From assembly GCA_035703895.1 (NCBI GenBank), contig DASSXJ010000040.1, forward strand, positions 1-33,851: a stretch of DNA of 33,851 bases, read 5' to 3'. The position numbers and the translations under genes were made by a program. The notes under the pieces are model-generated. The model saw only the letters and a program-made list of their open reading frames with translations, made no database searches and was not told the origin of the DNA. Source of the DNA: a bacterium. Its GTDB lineage: Bacteria; Sysuimicrobiota; Sysuimicrobiia; Sysuimicrobiales; Segetimicrobiaceae. Positions 7,916-18,105 of this stretch are shown here, in pieces (the stretch's first letter is position 1; each line of letters begins with the position of its first letter).

Positions 7916-8311
7916 ATGAAAGAAGCCAAATCGTTGTCCTTCCAAGACCAGGTCGATTCCTATCTGATCCGCCACCGCAGTATCCTCGATGTGCTGAGCA
8001 AGCTGGACGAATCGGTCTCCCGCGTCAACCGCGCCGTCGTGAAGGCCGTGACGACGTGCGGATGCATCAGCATCAACGCCGGCAAACAGCAGTTCCCCTC
8101 GGATGTGGGCCTCTCAGAGATCAGAGCGTACCTTCACACCCACCTGAACGGTGCGCTGTGCGACCGCTGTCGCGAGACGATCGAAACCGAGATCGGGTCA
8201 TCCCTGTTCTACTCGGCGGGCCTGTGCAGCCTGCTGGGCTTGGAACTGGACGACATTCAGGAGAAGCAGCACAGCCGGATCAAGAGCCTCGGCATCTTCA
8301 ACCTCACCTAA
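7916..8311 (+). CDS. Conserved protein of unknown function, 131 aa
   Basis: ATG at 7916 has a GGAGG ribosome binding site 9 nt upstream, behind a perfect promoter. The protein appears mostly helical. It starts with VDSYLIRHRSILDVLSKLDE, has a CGC motif in VTTCGCISINAGKQ and a CDRC motif in LCDRCRETIETEIGSSLFY, and ends in LGIFNLT. I believe similar proteins occur in Firmicutes without a known function, sometimes under a DUF1573 label; this is from memory. The segment ETEIGSSLFYSAGLCSLLGLELDDI faintly resembles the EIGDLLF helix of MazG-type NTP pyrophosphatases, but the catalytic Asp is Ser here. It converges on dppC, 7 nt apart. Confidence 0.8.
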   Translation: MKEAKSLSFQDQVDSYLIRHRSILDVLSKLDESVSRVNRAVVKAVTTCGCISINAGKQQFPSDVGLSEIRAYLHTHLNGALCDRCRETIETEIGSSLFYSAGLCSLLGLELDDIQEKQHSRIKSLGIFNLT

Positions 8312-8318
8312 CGATCCG

Positions 8319-9218
8319 CTACAGGCGCGTGACCCCGCGTGGGTCGAGCGCGTCCCGGATCCCGTCTCCCAAGAGGTTAAACCCCAGCACGAGCGACATG
8401 ATCGCCAGCCCGGGAAACGTGGAGATCCACCACACTCCGGTCACGAGCTGATTGCGGCCCTCGTTGATCATCGCACCCCACTCAGGCGTCGGCGGTTGCG
8501 CACCCAACCCGATGAAGCTCAGGCCGGCCGCGAGCAGCACCGTGAACCCCATCCCGACCGTCGCCCGTACGATGATCGGGGACAGGATGTTGGGGAGCAC
8601 GTACCGCACCATGATCCTGAGGTCGGAGGCGCCCTCAGCGCGCGCCGCCTCGACGTAGGCTTCCTCGCGGAGCGACAGCGTCGACCCGCGCGCGAGGCGG
8701 CTGTACCCCGCGACGCCCACGACGGCGACCGCAAGGATGGCCTTCCACAGCCCCGGGCCGAGGGCGGAGGCCAGCGCCAGCGCGAGCACGAGGCTCGGAA
8801 ACGCCAGGAGCACGTCGGTGGTCCGCATGATCACGTCGTCGACGCCGCGGCCGTAGTACCCGGCCAGGACCCCGAGGGACACCCCCACCCCGGCGGCCAG
8901 CCCCACGGCCACGAGCGCGATCGCGAGGTCGTACCGCGCTCCGAACACGATCCGGCTCAACAGATCGCGCCCGTAAAAGTCCGTGCCCAGAGGATGCACG
9001 CGGCTCGCGGGCTGCATCCGTGCGCCGATGTCCACCTCCACGGGATCGTGAGGGGCCAGGAGCGGGGCCGCGAGCGCGACGGCCGTCCAGAGGAGAATGA
9101 TCCCGAGCCCCGCGATCGAAAGCCCGTTGCGGCCAAACCGCCGCACGAGCAGATCCACAAGGCCGGCGGGCGCCTGCCCCCCGCGACCGCCGCCCCTTCC
9201 CAGGATGCCGTCACGCAT
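8319..9218 (-). CDS. Peptide/nickel-type ABC transporter permease (DppC-like)
   Basis: 299-residue inner-membrane permease. A cytoplasmic N-terminus leads into a first hydrophobic helix (SIAGLGIILLWTAVALAAPLLAP). The family block HPLGTDFYGRDLLSRIVFGARYDL follows at about residues 75-100. The EAA loop, EEAYVEAARAEGASDLRIMVRYVLPN, contacts an ATPase. The end, NLLGDGIRDALDPR, is the standard DppC/OppC finish. ATG at 9218 lies 14 nt after the DppB-like stop. It should pair with the upstream permease for oligopeptide, dipeptide or metal-chelate uptake; the substrate cannot be told. No ATPase gene follows. Confidence 0.92.
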   Translation of the reverse strand: MRDGILGRGGGRGGQAPAGLVDLLVRRFGRNGLSIAGLGIILLWTAVALAAPLLAPHDPVEVDIGARMQPASRVHPLGTDFYGRDLLSRIVFGARYDLAIALVAVGLAAGVGVSLGVLAGYYGRGVDDVIMRTTDVLLAFPSLVLALALASALGPGLWKAILAVAVVGVAGYSRLARGSTLSLREEAYVEAARAEGASDLRIMVRYVLPNILSPIIVRATVGMGFTVLLAAGLSFIGLGAQPPTPEWGAMINEGRNQLVTGVWWISTFPGLAIMSLVLGFNLLGDGIRDALDPRGVTRL

Positions 9219-9232
9219 AGTCGCGTCCCCGG

Positions 9233-10246
9233 TCACGCGTAATGGATTCGCGGGTCGAGCAGGGCGTAACTCAGGTCCACGAGGACGTTCACCGCCACGA
9301 AGATCACTGCGAACACGAGCGTGCTGCCCATGACCGCCGAGTAGTCCAGCCATTGGATCGCCGTGACGAGGTACGACCCCACGCCCGGCCAGGAGAACAC
9401 CGTTTCGACCAGGACGTTGCCGCTGAACAGAAGGCCGAACTGGACCCCGAGGACCGTCACGGTGGGAATCAAGGCGTTGCGGAGGGCGTGGCGGTACAGG
9501 ACGCCTCGGATCGCGACGCCCTTGGCTCGAGCCGTGCGGACGTAGTCGTGCCCCAGGGCCTCCACGATGCTCGTCCGCACCAGGCGGACGACGAGCCCCA
9601 TGGAGGCCAACGCGAGTGTCGCGGCCGGCGGCACCAAGTACCACAGGGCGCGGGAGAGCAGGGCAATCTGGCCCGTGAGCAGGCTGTCGAGCGTGTACAT
9701 CCCGGTGATCGTCGCGGGCGGGGTATCGGTCAGGCCGAGGCGACCCGTCGGCGACGGGAGCCACCCGAGCAGAAAGTAGCCCACATAAATCAGGATCAGC
9801 CCGAACCAAAAACTCGGCATCGAAAGGAAGAGCAACGAGCCGATCCGGCTGGCGTGATCGGCGGCCGTGTTGACGCGAGCGCCGGAGACAACGCCAAGGG
9901 GCACTCCCACGACCACGGCGATGAGAAACGCCGCGAGGCTGAGTTCAACAGTCGCCGGGAGAAAGTGCCCCAGGTCCTCGGTGACGGGCCGGCCGGAGTG
10001 GATCGAGAACCCGAGGTTCCCCCGACTCAGGTTGCGAAGATAGTAGGCGTACTGCACCGGCAGCGGCCGGTCCAGCCCCCATTGCCGGTGCAGCGCCTGG
10101 ACAACCTGCTCATTGGTGGCCGACTCTCCCAGATACAACCGCGCGGGATCTCCGGGCACCACATGCAGCAGCAGGAACGTGGCGAGCGTAATCCCCACCA
10201 GGATGGGCGGCAGGGCGAGCAGCCGCCGCGCGAGGAAGCGGCTCAG
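9233..10246 (-). CDS. Peptide/nickel-type ABC transporter permease (DppB-like), CTG start
   Basis: Permease with the DppB hallmarks: FLLLHVVPGDPARLYLG near the N-terminus, then a long periplasmic region. The EAA loop EALGHDYVRTARAKGVAIRGVLYRHALRNALIP follows, and the chain ends in VDLSYALLDPRIHYA. The first standard start (GTG, 10198) would remove half of the first membrane helix and the usual RRLL leader. In frame 16 codons upstream, CTG at 10246 gives LSRFLARRLLALPPILVGIT, the typical family N-terminus. GGGGGTGA (10260-10253) lies 6 nt before that CTG and is a near-perfect Shine-Dalgarno. The frame is closed by TGA just upstream, with no ATG, GTG or TTG between. I therefore annotate CTG as the start. 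Confidence 0.9.
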   Translation of the reverse strand: MSRFLARRLLALPPILVGITLATFLLLHVVPGDPARLYLGESATNEQVVQALHRQWGLDRPLPVQYAYYLRNLSRGNLGFSIHSGRPVTEDLGHFLPATVELSLAAFLIAVVVGVPLGVVSGARVNTAADHASRIGSLLFLSMPSFWFGLILIYVGYFLLGWLPSPTGRLGLTDTPPATITGMYTLDSLLTGQIALLSRALWYLVPPAATLALASMGLVVRLVRTSIVEALGHDYVRTARAKGVAIRGVLYRHALRNALIPTVTVLGVQFGLLFSGNVLVETVFSWPGVGSYLVTAIQWLDYSAVMGSTLVFAVIFVAVNVLVDLSYALLDPRIHYA

Positions 10247-10252
10247 CGGGGG

Positions 10253-10260
10253 TCACCCCC
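10253..10260 (-). promoter_or_regulatory. Shine-Dalgarno that sets the dppB-like CTG start
   Basis: Minus-strand GGGGGTGA matches GGAGGTGA at 7 of 8 positions and stands 6 nt before CTG at 10246. It is too far (54 nt) to serve the GTG at 10198. Confidence 0.6.
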
Positions 10261-10266
10261 GGAGGC

Positions 10267-11871
10267 TCAGGGGCGCTTCTCCACCTGGGCGAAGTACCAG
10301 TTGCCGGACGGGTAGAGCACCCAGCCCTTCACCCACGATCGTTCCGCATACATCAGCAGCGCGTCGTAGAAGGGCACGCTGGGCACGTCGGCATTGACCA
10401 GTTTCTGGATCCCGACGATGATCCGCGTTCGCTCCGCGGGAGCCGAGGTGCTGAGGAGCCGATCGATGAGCCGGTCTACTTCCGGGTTGGCATAGAAGGA
10501 GAAGTTGCCTTTGGCGCCCACGCTCTTGGAATCGTACGTGTCGACCACGTACTTCTCGATGATCGGGGGGCCGAGGGAGCTCGACACAAACGCCGGCATC
10601 TTGCCGCCCTCGTAGTTGGTGACGAACGTCCCCCAGGGAAGGGGCGCGATTTCGGCTTCGACCCCCACCTTGCGGAGTTGTGCCTGAATGGCGATGCTGG
10701 TCTGCTCTCGCTCCGTGTTGCCGCTGTTGAAGTTCAGGCTCACCTTGAACCCGTTCGGGAAGCCGGCCTCCGCGAGGAGCGCGCGGGCTTTCGCGGGGTC
10801 ATACTTGTACGGCCAGAGGTCGCCCGTCCACCCTTCCAGAGGGCTGGGGAGCAGGCTCTTCGCGACGTTGGCCAGGCCAAACGCCGCCGCTCGGTTGACG
10901 GCGTAGGGATCGATGGCATAGACCATCGCCCGCCGCACGCGGACGTCATCAAACGGCTTGAGCTTCGTCTGCATGTACAGCTGGTGCATGCCGATCCCGC
11001 TTTCCCGGTTGATGATGACGTCCTTGTTCCCGATGAGCTGGGTCGTCATGTCGGGAGGCAACCGGTACACGATGTCGAGCTCACCGCGCTTCAGGAGGAG
11101 GAGCTGGGTCGCGAAGTCCTTGATCACGCGGAACTGGATGCGCCGGAGCTTGGGCGCGCCGCCCCAGTACTGATCGTTGGCCACGAGCTCAAAGGACTCG
11201 CCGGCCACCCAGCGTCCCCATTTGAACGGACCGGTCCCGTCGATGTTGCGGGACATCCACTCGTTGAACTTGCCGGGCTGGATCCCGCCGTGCGCCTCCA
11301 CCGTCTTGGGGCTGACGATCGCCCCGGTATTGGTCGCCGCGAGCAGTTGGAGAAAGTAGGGACAGGCCCGCCGGAGCGTGAGGCGGACGGTGAGCGGGTC
11401 AACCACCTGCGTACTGTTCGCGTCGATACACTGGGAGATCAGGGTGGCCGGTCCGAGGTTCTCGGTCAGCATGCGGTTGATCGAGTACTTCACCGCCTCA
11501 GCGGTGAGTTCATCGCCCGAGTGGAACCGCACGCCCCGGCGGAGCTTGAAGGTGTACGTCTTACCGTCCTTCGAGGCCTCCACGGTCTCGGCGAGATGCG
11601 GCTGCACGTCGGCCGTGCCGATCGTCCGTCCGTTGACCGTCTTGGTTTTGTACCGTACGAGCGGCTCGTAGGTGTTGTCGAGCATCCACATGGAGCCAAA
11701 GTCGGTGATGGCGTGCGGATCGAGGTTCACGGGCTCCCAGTAGACGCCGTAGAACAGCGTGTCGGGATTGGGCACGCGGGCCTGACCCACAGCGCCCGGG
11801 CCATAGATCGCGACCAGGAACACGAACGTGCACGCCGCTGCCGCCGCACGAGCCCACCGGTGTCGCATCAT
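10267..11871 (-). CDS. ABC transporter solute-binding protein, family 5 (peptide type)
   Basis: 534 residues. An N-terminal signal peptide (basic MMRHRWAR, hydrophobic AAAAACTFVFLVAIYG, cleavage near GQA) directs it out of the cell. The mature part has family 5 features: the early segment ending LDPH, then LVRYKT, the block KLRRGVRFHSGDELTAEAVKYSINRM, and later RRAMVYAIDPYAVNRAAAFG. Such proteins capture oligopeptides, dipeptides, nickel chelates or opines. A GGAGGAGGG ribosome binding site precedes the double ATG. It follows radA by 77 nt and is followed by the two permeases, so it is the first gene of the transporter set. The ligand is unknown. Confidence 0.92.
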   Translation of the reverse strand: MMRHRWARAAAAACTFVFLVAIYGPGAVGQARVPNPDTLFYGVYWEPVNLDPHAITDFGSMWMLDNTYEPLVRYKTKTVNGRTIGTADVQPHLAETVEASKDGKTYTFKLRRGVRFHSGDELTAEAVKYSINRMLTENLGPATLISQCIDANSTQVVDPLTVRLTLRRACPYFLQLLAATNTGAIVSPKTVEAHGGIQPGKFNEWMSRNIDGTGPFKWGRWVAGESFELVANDQYWGGAPKLRRIQFRVIKDFATQLLLLKRGELDIVYRLPPDMTTQLIGNKDVIINRESGIGMHQLYMQTKLKPFDDVRVRRAMVYAIDPYAVNRAAAFGLANVAKSLLPSPLEGWTGDLWPYKYDPAKARALLAEAGFPNGFKVSLNFNSGNTEREQTSIAIQAQLRKVGVEAEIAPLPWGTFVTNYEGGKMPAFVSSSLGPPIIEKYVVDTYDSKSVGAKGNFSFYANPEVDRLIDRLLSTSAPAERTRIIVGIQKLVNADVPSVPFYDALLMYAERSWVKGWVLYPSGNWYFAQVEKRP

Positions 11872-11948
11872 GCATCCCTCCTCCGCCAGCGCCGCTTGGA
11901 GCGCTCCGTTCCATTCTCTGGGCTCCCGGGGGAGTCCTCGGAGCGGAC

Positions 11949-13334
11949 TCAGCCGAGGAGGAGATTGAGCGCCTCGCGGATGTCGGCGGTCCCGATCAGC
12001 TCGACGCCGCCGGGGTCCTCCACACCCGCGAGGGAGGCTCGAGGGAGGATCATCCGGCGGAACCCCAGTTTCCCCGCTTCCGCGACGCGGCTGGCGATGC
12101 GGCTGACGGCCCGCACCTCACCGCCGAGCCCCACCTCACCGACCGCGACCGTGGCGGGGTCGGCCGGGCGTTCCCGGTGACTGCTCGCCACGGCGAGCGC
12201 CACGCCGAGATCAACGGCAGGCTCGTCCGCCCGCACTCCGCCGGCGACGCTCACGTAGACATCGGAGTTCATGAGGTGCAGCCCCGCCCGCTTCTCCAAG
12301 ACCGCCAGCAGCAGGACCATCCGGTTGAGATCCACCCCGGCTGCGGTGCGCCGGGGCAGGCCGAACGGGGTCCGCGTCACCAGCGCCTGCACCTCCAACA
12401 GGAGCGGTCGCGATCCCTCCATCGCGCACACGACGACCGATCCGGGCGCATCGATCGGCCGCTCGGAGAGGAACAGCGCCGACGGATCCGCGACCTCCAC
12501 CAGTCCCCGCCCGCTCATCGAGAAGATGCCGATCTCGTTGGTGGAGCCGAAGCGGTTCTTGGTGACCCGGAGGAGCCGGTACGCGTGATGCCGCTCGCCC
12601 TCGAAGTAGAGCACGGTGTCCACCATGTGCTCGAGCACCCTCGGACCGGCGATCGCCCCTTCTTTGGTCACGTGGCCCACCACCAGGATCGCGGGGCCCC
12701 CCTCGGATTTGGCGAGGCGAAGCAGGTCCCCCGTGCACTCCCGGATCTGACCGACGGACCCGGGCGCGGCGGGAAGGTCGGGGCGGTACACCGTCTGAAT
12801 CGAGTCCACGATCACGAGGTGAGGCGTGACCCGGGCGACCTGAGATTGGATTGCCTCGAGGTCCGTCTCCGCCAGCACCAGGAGGCGGGACGAATTCACC
12901 CCCAGGCGGGCCGCCCGCATCTTGGTCTGCCGGATGGACTCCTCGCCCGAGACGTACAGCACCGGACGCTCAACGGCCACGCGTTGGGCGATCTGGAGCA
13001 CTAGGGTCGACTTCCCGATGCCCGGATCGCCGGAGATCAGCACCAGGGACCCCGGCACGAGGCCGCCGCCCAGCGCCCGGTCCACTTCGCCGATCCCGAT
13101 CTCGATCCGGGCTTCGTGATCCAGCGCCACCTCGGTGATGGGGGTGGGGGCCACCCCCGCCGCCGGGGTCCCGGCGGGGCGCGTCGGGGCGCGCTCCACC
13201 GGCTCTTCCACGAGTGTGTTCCACGCTTCGCACGCGGGGCAGCGGCCGAGCCACTTGGCGGACTCGTAACCGCATTCCTGGCACACGTAGACGACGCGCC
13301 GCCCGGCCGCTGGTCCCCCGCCCTTGCTCCGCAT
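11949..13334 (-). CDS. radA: DNA repair protein RadA (Sms)
   Basis: 461 residues, the usual RadA length. An N-terminal C4 zinc finger reads CQECGYESAKWLGRCPAC. The RecA-like ATPase core has Walker A SGDPGIGKST and the RadA-specific KNRFGSTNEIG motif. The C-terminal Lon-protease-like domain has DVYVSVAGGVRADEPAVDLG. It acts in homologous recombination as a branch-migration helicase. GGGAGGAAC precedes the ATG. It lies directly downstream of clpC as in Firmicutes. The gene that normally follows there, disA, is absent; an ABC transporter takes its place. Confidence 0.97.
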   Translation of the reverse strand: MRSKGGGPAAGRRVVYVCQECGYESAKWLGRCPACEAWNTLVEEPVERAPTRPAGTPAAGVAPTPITEVALDHEARIEIGIGEVDRALGGGLVPGSLVLISGDPGIGKSTLVLQIAQRVAVERPVLYVSGEESIRQTKMRAARLGVNSSRLLVLAETDLEAIQSQVARVTPHLVIVDSIQTVYRPDLPAAPGSVGQIRECTGDLLRLAKSEGGPAILVVGHVTKEGAIAGPRVLEHMVDTVLYFEGERHHAYRLLRVTKNRFGSTNEIGIFSMSGRGLVEVADPSALFLSERPIDAPGSVVVCAMEGSRPLLLEVQALVTRTPFGLPRRTAAGVDLNRMVLLLAVLEKRAGLHLMNSDVYVSVAGGVRADEPAVDLGVALAVASSHRERPADPATVAVGEVGLGGEVRAVSRIASRVAEAGKLGFRRMILPRASLAGVEDPGGVELIGTADIREALNLLLG

Positions 13335-13365
13335 CGCGTTCCTCCCCGACGAGCGCTCCCAGATG

Positions 13366-13400
13366 GGCGACGGCCCGGGCTCTCCGCCCGGGCCGTCGCC
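13366..13400 (-). terminator. Strong hairpin between clpC and radA
   Basis: Perfect 15-bp inverted repeat (13366-13380 with 13386-13400) around a TCTCC loop, 25 nt after the clpC stop. No T-run follows on the minus strand, so it may be an attenuator or mRNA-stabilising structure rather than a full terminator. Confidence 0.5.
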
Positions 13401-13425
13401 GCTCCGATCGTCCTGACGCGCCGCC

Positions 13426-15885
<2,460 letters not shown>

Positions 15886-16368
15886 CTGGCGGCTGACCTC
15901 CTCTCTACCAGGCTATGTGCGAAGCGATCCGGCGACGGCTACTACTAATTTCTACGCGTCGAGCCATCCGGCTGTTCACTTTCCCCGGAGGCCACGCGCC
16001 GTGGAGCTCCGGAGCCCGGTAGAGTGTGGAGGAGTCTCTCCCCCACCTGAGAACGGCTGCACATACTTCCCTCTAGAATTACGCCGGCCCCTCCCCGGCC
16101 ATTCCCGCGGAAGAACCGGTTGTATCCTCTTCTTCTTCGCCCGTGAGCCGACTCCTTCAGGATGAGTCGGAGTCGTGCGCGGATGCGTCTTCATACTCTA
16201 GTATGCCCTCGGGCCTGTCACGTTCGGACAACGGGGGCTGATGAGATCGGTCTATCTTCCGGATGCCGAACATGCCCCCTTCGATAGGTCGGGTTCGCCG
16301 TGGCATCGGGGAAGAGTGAGCCGAGGGGGTGGTGCCGCGGTCCTCCGCCGGGGTGCCTGCCGGCGGAA
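15886..16368. other. Gene-free leader region between greA and clpC
   Basis: 483 nt without a convincing gene. It holds an inverted repeat CCGACTC-N9-GAGTCGG (16148-16170), a 14-nt palindrome CATACTCTAGTATG (16192-16205), an imperfect inverted repeat around 16026-16047, and a GGGGGC/GCCCCC pair near 16229-16278. A 72-codon basic ORF (15976-16194, minus) has no ribosome binding site and is not called. I see no clear -10/-35 pair. The region is probably the regulatory leader of clpC. Confidence 0.5.
16148..16170. promoter_or_regulatory. CIRCE-like inverted repeat upstream of clpC
   Basis: CCGACTC, exactly 9 nt, GAGTCGG. The spacing and the inner ACTC-N9-GAGT match the HrcA operator CIRCE (TTAGCACTC-N9-GAGTGCTAA), but the outer bases do not. 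It is 263 nt before the clpC start. It may be an operator of a related or different repressor. Confidence 0.3.
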
Positions 16369-16842
16369 TCAGCGCTTGATGGCTTTGATGATGTAGCGGA
16401 TCGTCCCCGCGGGGGCCTTCACGGTCACCTTGTCCCCCCGCCGCTTCCCGAGGAGCGCCCGTCCAACCGGCGATTCGTTGCTGATTCGGTCGTGGAGGGG
16501 GTCCGCCTCGGGGGATCCGACGATCGTGTAGCTCAGTTCCTCTCCGGCCTCGTCTTGGAGCCTGACGGTACTGCCGATCGTGACCACGTCCGACCGCACG
16601 TCGTGGTTGTCGATCACTTTGGCGTTCCGCAGCATCCCCTCGACCGTCAGGATGCGGCCCTCGATGAACGCCTGCTCGTTCTTTGCGTCCTCGTACTCGG
16701 AGTTTTCCATGAGGTCGCCAAATTCTTTCGATTGCTTGATACGCTCGGCCACTTCCTTGCGCTTCACGGTCTTGAGGAATTCCAGTTCCTCCTCGAGCTT
16801 CCGCAGGCCTTCGGGGGTTAGGATGGTAGCTTTTTCTTCCAT
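16369..16842 (-). CDS. greA: Transcription elongation factor GreA
   Basis: 157 residues, the standard length. The N-terminal coiled coil carries the tip motif [16 protein letters not shown], whose acidic residues enter the RNA polymerase secondary channel and stimulate transcript cleavage in backtracked complexes. The C-terminal FKBP-like domain reads [23 protein letters not shown], the usual GreA ending. Start ATG at 16842 has only a weak ribosome binding site (GGGTG, 12 nt away). The terminator of the preceding operon lies just upstream, so greA is transcribed separately. Confidence 0.96.
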   Translation of the reverse strand: MEEKATILTPEGLRKLEEELEFLKTVKRKEVAERIKQSKEFGDLMENSEYEDAKNEQAFIEGRILTVEGMLRNAKVIDNHDVRSDVVTIGSTVRLQDEAGEELSYTIVGSPEADPLHDRISNESPVGRALLGKRRGDKVTVKAPAGTIRYIIKAIKR

Positions 16843-16875
16843 ACGAATCAGCGCACCCAGTAGGCGATATGTCCG

Positions 16876-16916
16876 CTTAAAAGAGGGGACGAGACTGAGG
16901 GCACGCCCTCAGTCTC
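16876..16916 (-). terminator. Rho-independent terminator of the folate-coaX gene run
   Basis: Perfect 11-bp stem GAGACTGAGGG (16891-16901) and CCCTCAGTCTC (16906-16916) with a CACG loop. On the minus strand it is followed by GTCCCCTCTTTTAAG. It lies 47 nt after the stop of the acyl-ACP-reductase-like gene and ends that operon. Confidence 0.8.
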
Positions 16917-16962
16917 GACTCCACTTGTGACGCCTGAAGTATAACGAACGAGCCCACTATTG

Positions 16963-18105
16963 TCAAAGCCCAAGCGTAGCAGGGCGCGGCGCGTTTGCCG
17001 ATCGCGCGGCATGACGGATCGCGTCCACCTCGTCGTCGGAGATCTTCCGTTCGAAGCGGCGGAACCCCGAGATGTGAAACCCGTGCTTGCGCATCAGTGC
17101 GTGGATTTCGTCGACGCGGTCGAGCTGGACCTCGGCCCCCAGCGTGTAATCGTCATAGCGCCCTTCCAATGCGAGGATGATCGTCTCGGCCATGCAGGCC
17201 TCACAGGACCGCGGGGGGAACCCGAAATCCAACCCGAACTCCACGGGTCCCGGCACTTCGATGACCCCGCCGTCGATCACCAGCACGTCGCTGCGGCGAT
17301 CGTAGACCAGCCGCGACACGTTTCGCGGCCGCGCGACGTCGCAGACCACCGCCCCCGGGCGGAGATCCTCCGGCTCGATCAGGACGTCGGTCGCGGTGGT
17401 GACCGTGATGACGATGTCGGCGCCCCCTACAGCTCGGCGGACATCCGAGGTGACGTCGACACGCGCCGGGCCGGTGGAGCCGAGCTCCTCCGCGAGCGCC
17501 TCCAGCCGGCTCTGCGTGCGGGCCACCAGAATCAAGCCGCCCACCTGCCGCGCGAGGATCCGGCAGCACGCCGCGCCGATCGCGCCGGTCGCTCCCACAA
17601 CGGCGACCTGGGCCTGGGCGACCTCGACCCCCATGCGGTGCGCCCCCATGAGCGCGCCCTCGATCGCGGTCGCGACGGTGAGGCTGTTTCCCGTCGTGAC
17701 CCCGATCCGAAGGGCCTGGGCCACCGTGAGCCCGCGATCGCCCACGACCTTGGTGAACGCGCCCAACCCCACAATCCCGGCCCCGAGGCGCTCGGCGATG
17801 CGGCCCGCCTGGATCAGACGCCGGTAGACGAGAGCGGGCGGGGCCGCGAGCAGGACGCGCGGGGTCCAGGGGAGGGCGATAAACCAGCCCTCGGACCGCG
17901 CCCCCGTCGCCGAGACGATCCCGGTAATATGCGAGGCCTCGAACGGCGGGACGGCGCGGAATGCCGCTTCGACCAGGCGGTCGGGGAGGAAGCGTGTGAA
18001 GGGAAACTTTTGCGCGTACTGGGAGACGTACAAGGGGTGCAGCACGAATGCGAACCGCCCCATCGGCGCCGGTTCCCTGCTCATCCGCGCATGGACCCCA
18101 TCCAT
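16963..18105 (-). CDS. Acyl-ACP reductase (AAR)-like NAD(P)-dependent reductase
   Basis: About 380 residues, often annotated as shikimate or amino-acid dehydrogenase. The sequence parallels cyanobacterial long-chain acyl-ACP reductase along its length. ITGIVSATG matches ITVTSATG, GLGAFTKVV matches ALGGFTSII, and TTGNSLTVATAIEGA matches the TTGNTHTAYVI block. VAVVGATGAIGAACCRIL is the Rossmann loop. ACMAETIILALEG aligns with ACFAEAMLLEFEG, which holds the catalytic Cys of AAR; that Cys is kept. The substrate may be an acyl thioester but is unproven. Its ATG overlaps the TGA of the upstream gene (TGATG, 1 nt). Later ATGs at 18084 and 18063 are possible starts. It is the last gene before the terminator. 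Confidence 0.8.
   Translation of the reverse strand: MDGVHARMSREPAPMGRFAFVLHPLYVSQYAQKFPFTRFLPDRLVEAAFRAVPPFEASHITGIVSATGARSEGWFIALPWTPRVLLAAPPALVYRRLIQAGRIAERLGAGIVGLGAFTKVVGDRGLTVAQALRIGVTTGNSLTVATAIEGALMGAHRMGVEVAQAQVAVVGATGAIGAACCRILARQVGGLILVARTQSRLEALAEELGSTGPARVDVTSDVRRAVGGADIVITVTTATDVLIEPEDLRPGAVVCDVARPRNVSRLVYDRRSDVLVIDGGVIEVPGPVEFGLDFGFPPRSCEACMAETIILALEGRYDDYTLGAEVQLDRVDEIHALMRKHGFHISGFRRFERKISDDEVDAIRHAARSANAPRPATLGL

Noticed and set aside
15976-16194. 72-codon basic ORF on the minus strand upstream of clpC
   Set aside because: No ribosome binding site, start inside a palindrome, composition (Arg, Gly, Pro, Ser) typical of spurious frames in GC-rich DNA.
16345-16366. Hairpin CCGCCGG...CCGGCGG after greA as terminator
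   Set aside because: No T-run follows on the minus strand and such short GC stems are frequent here; too weak to call.
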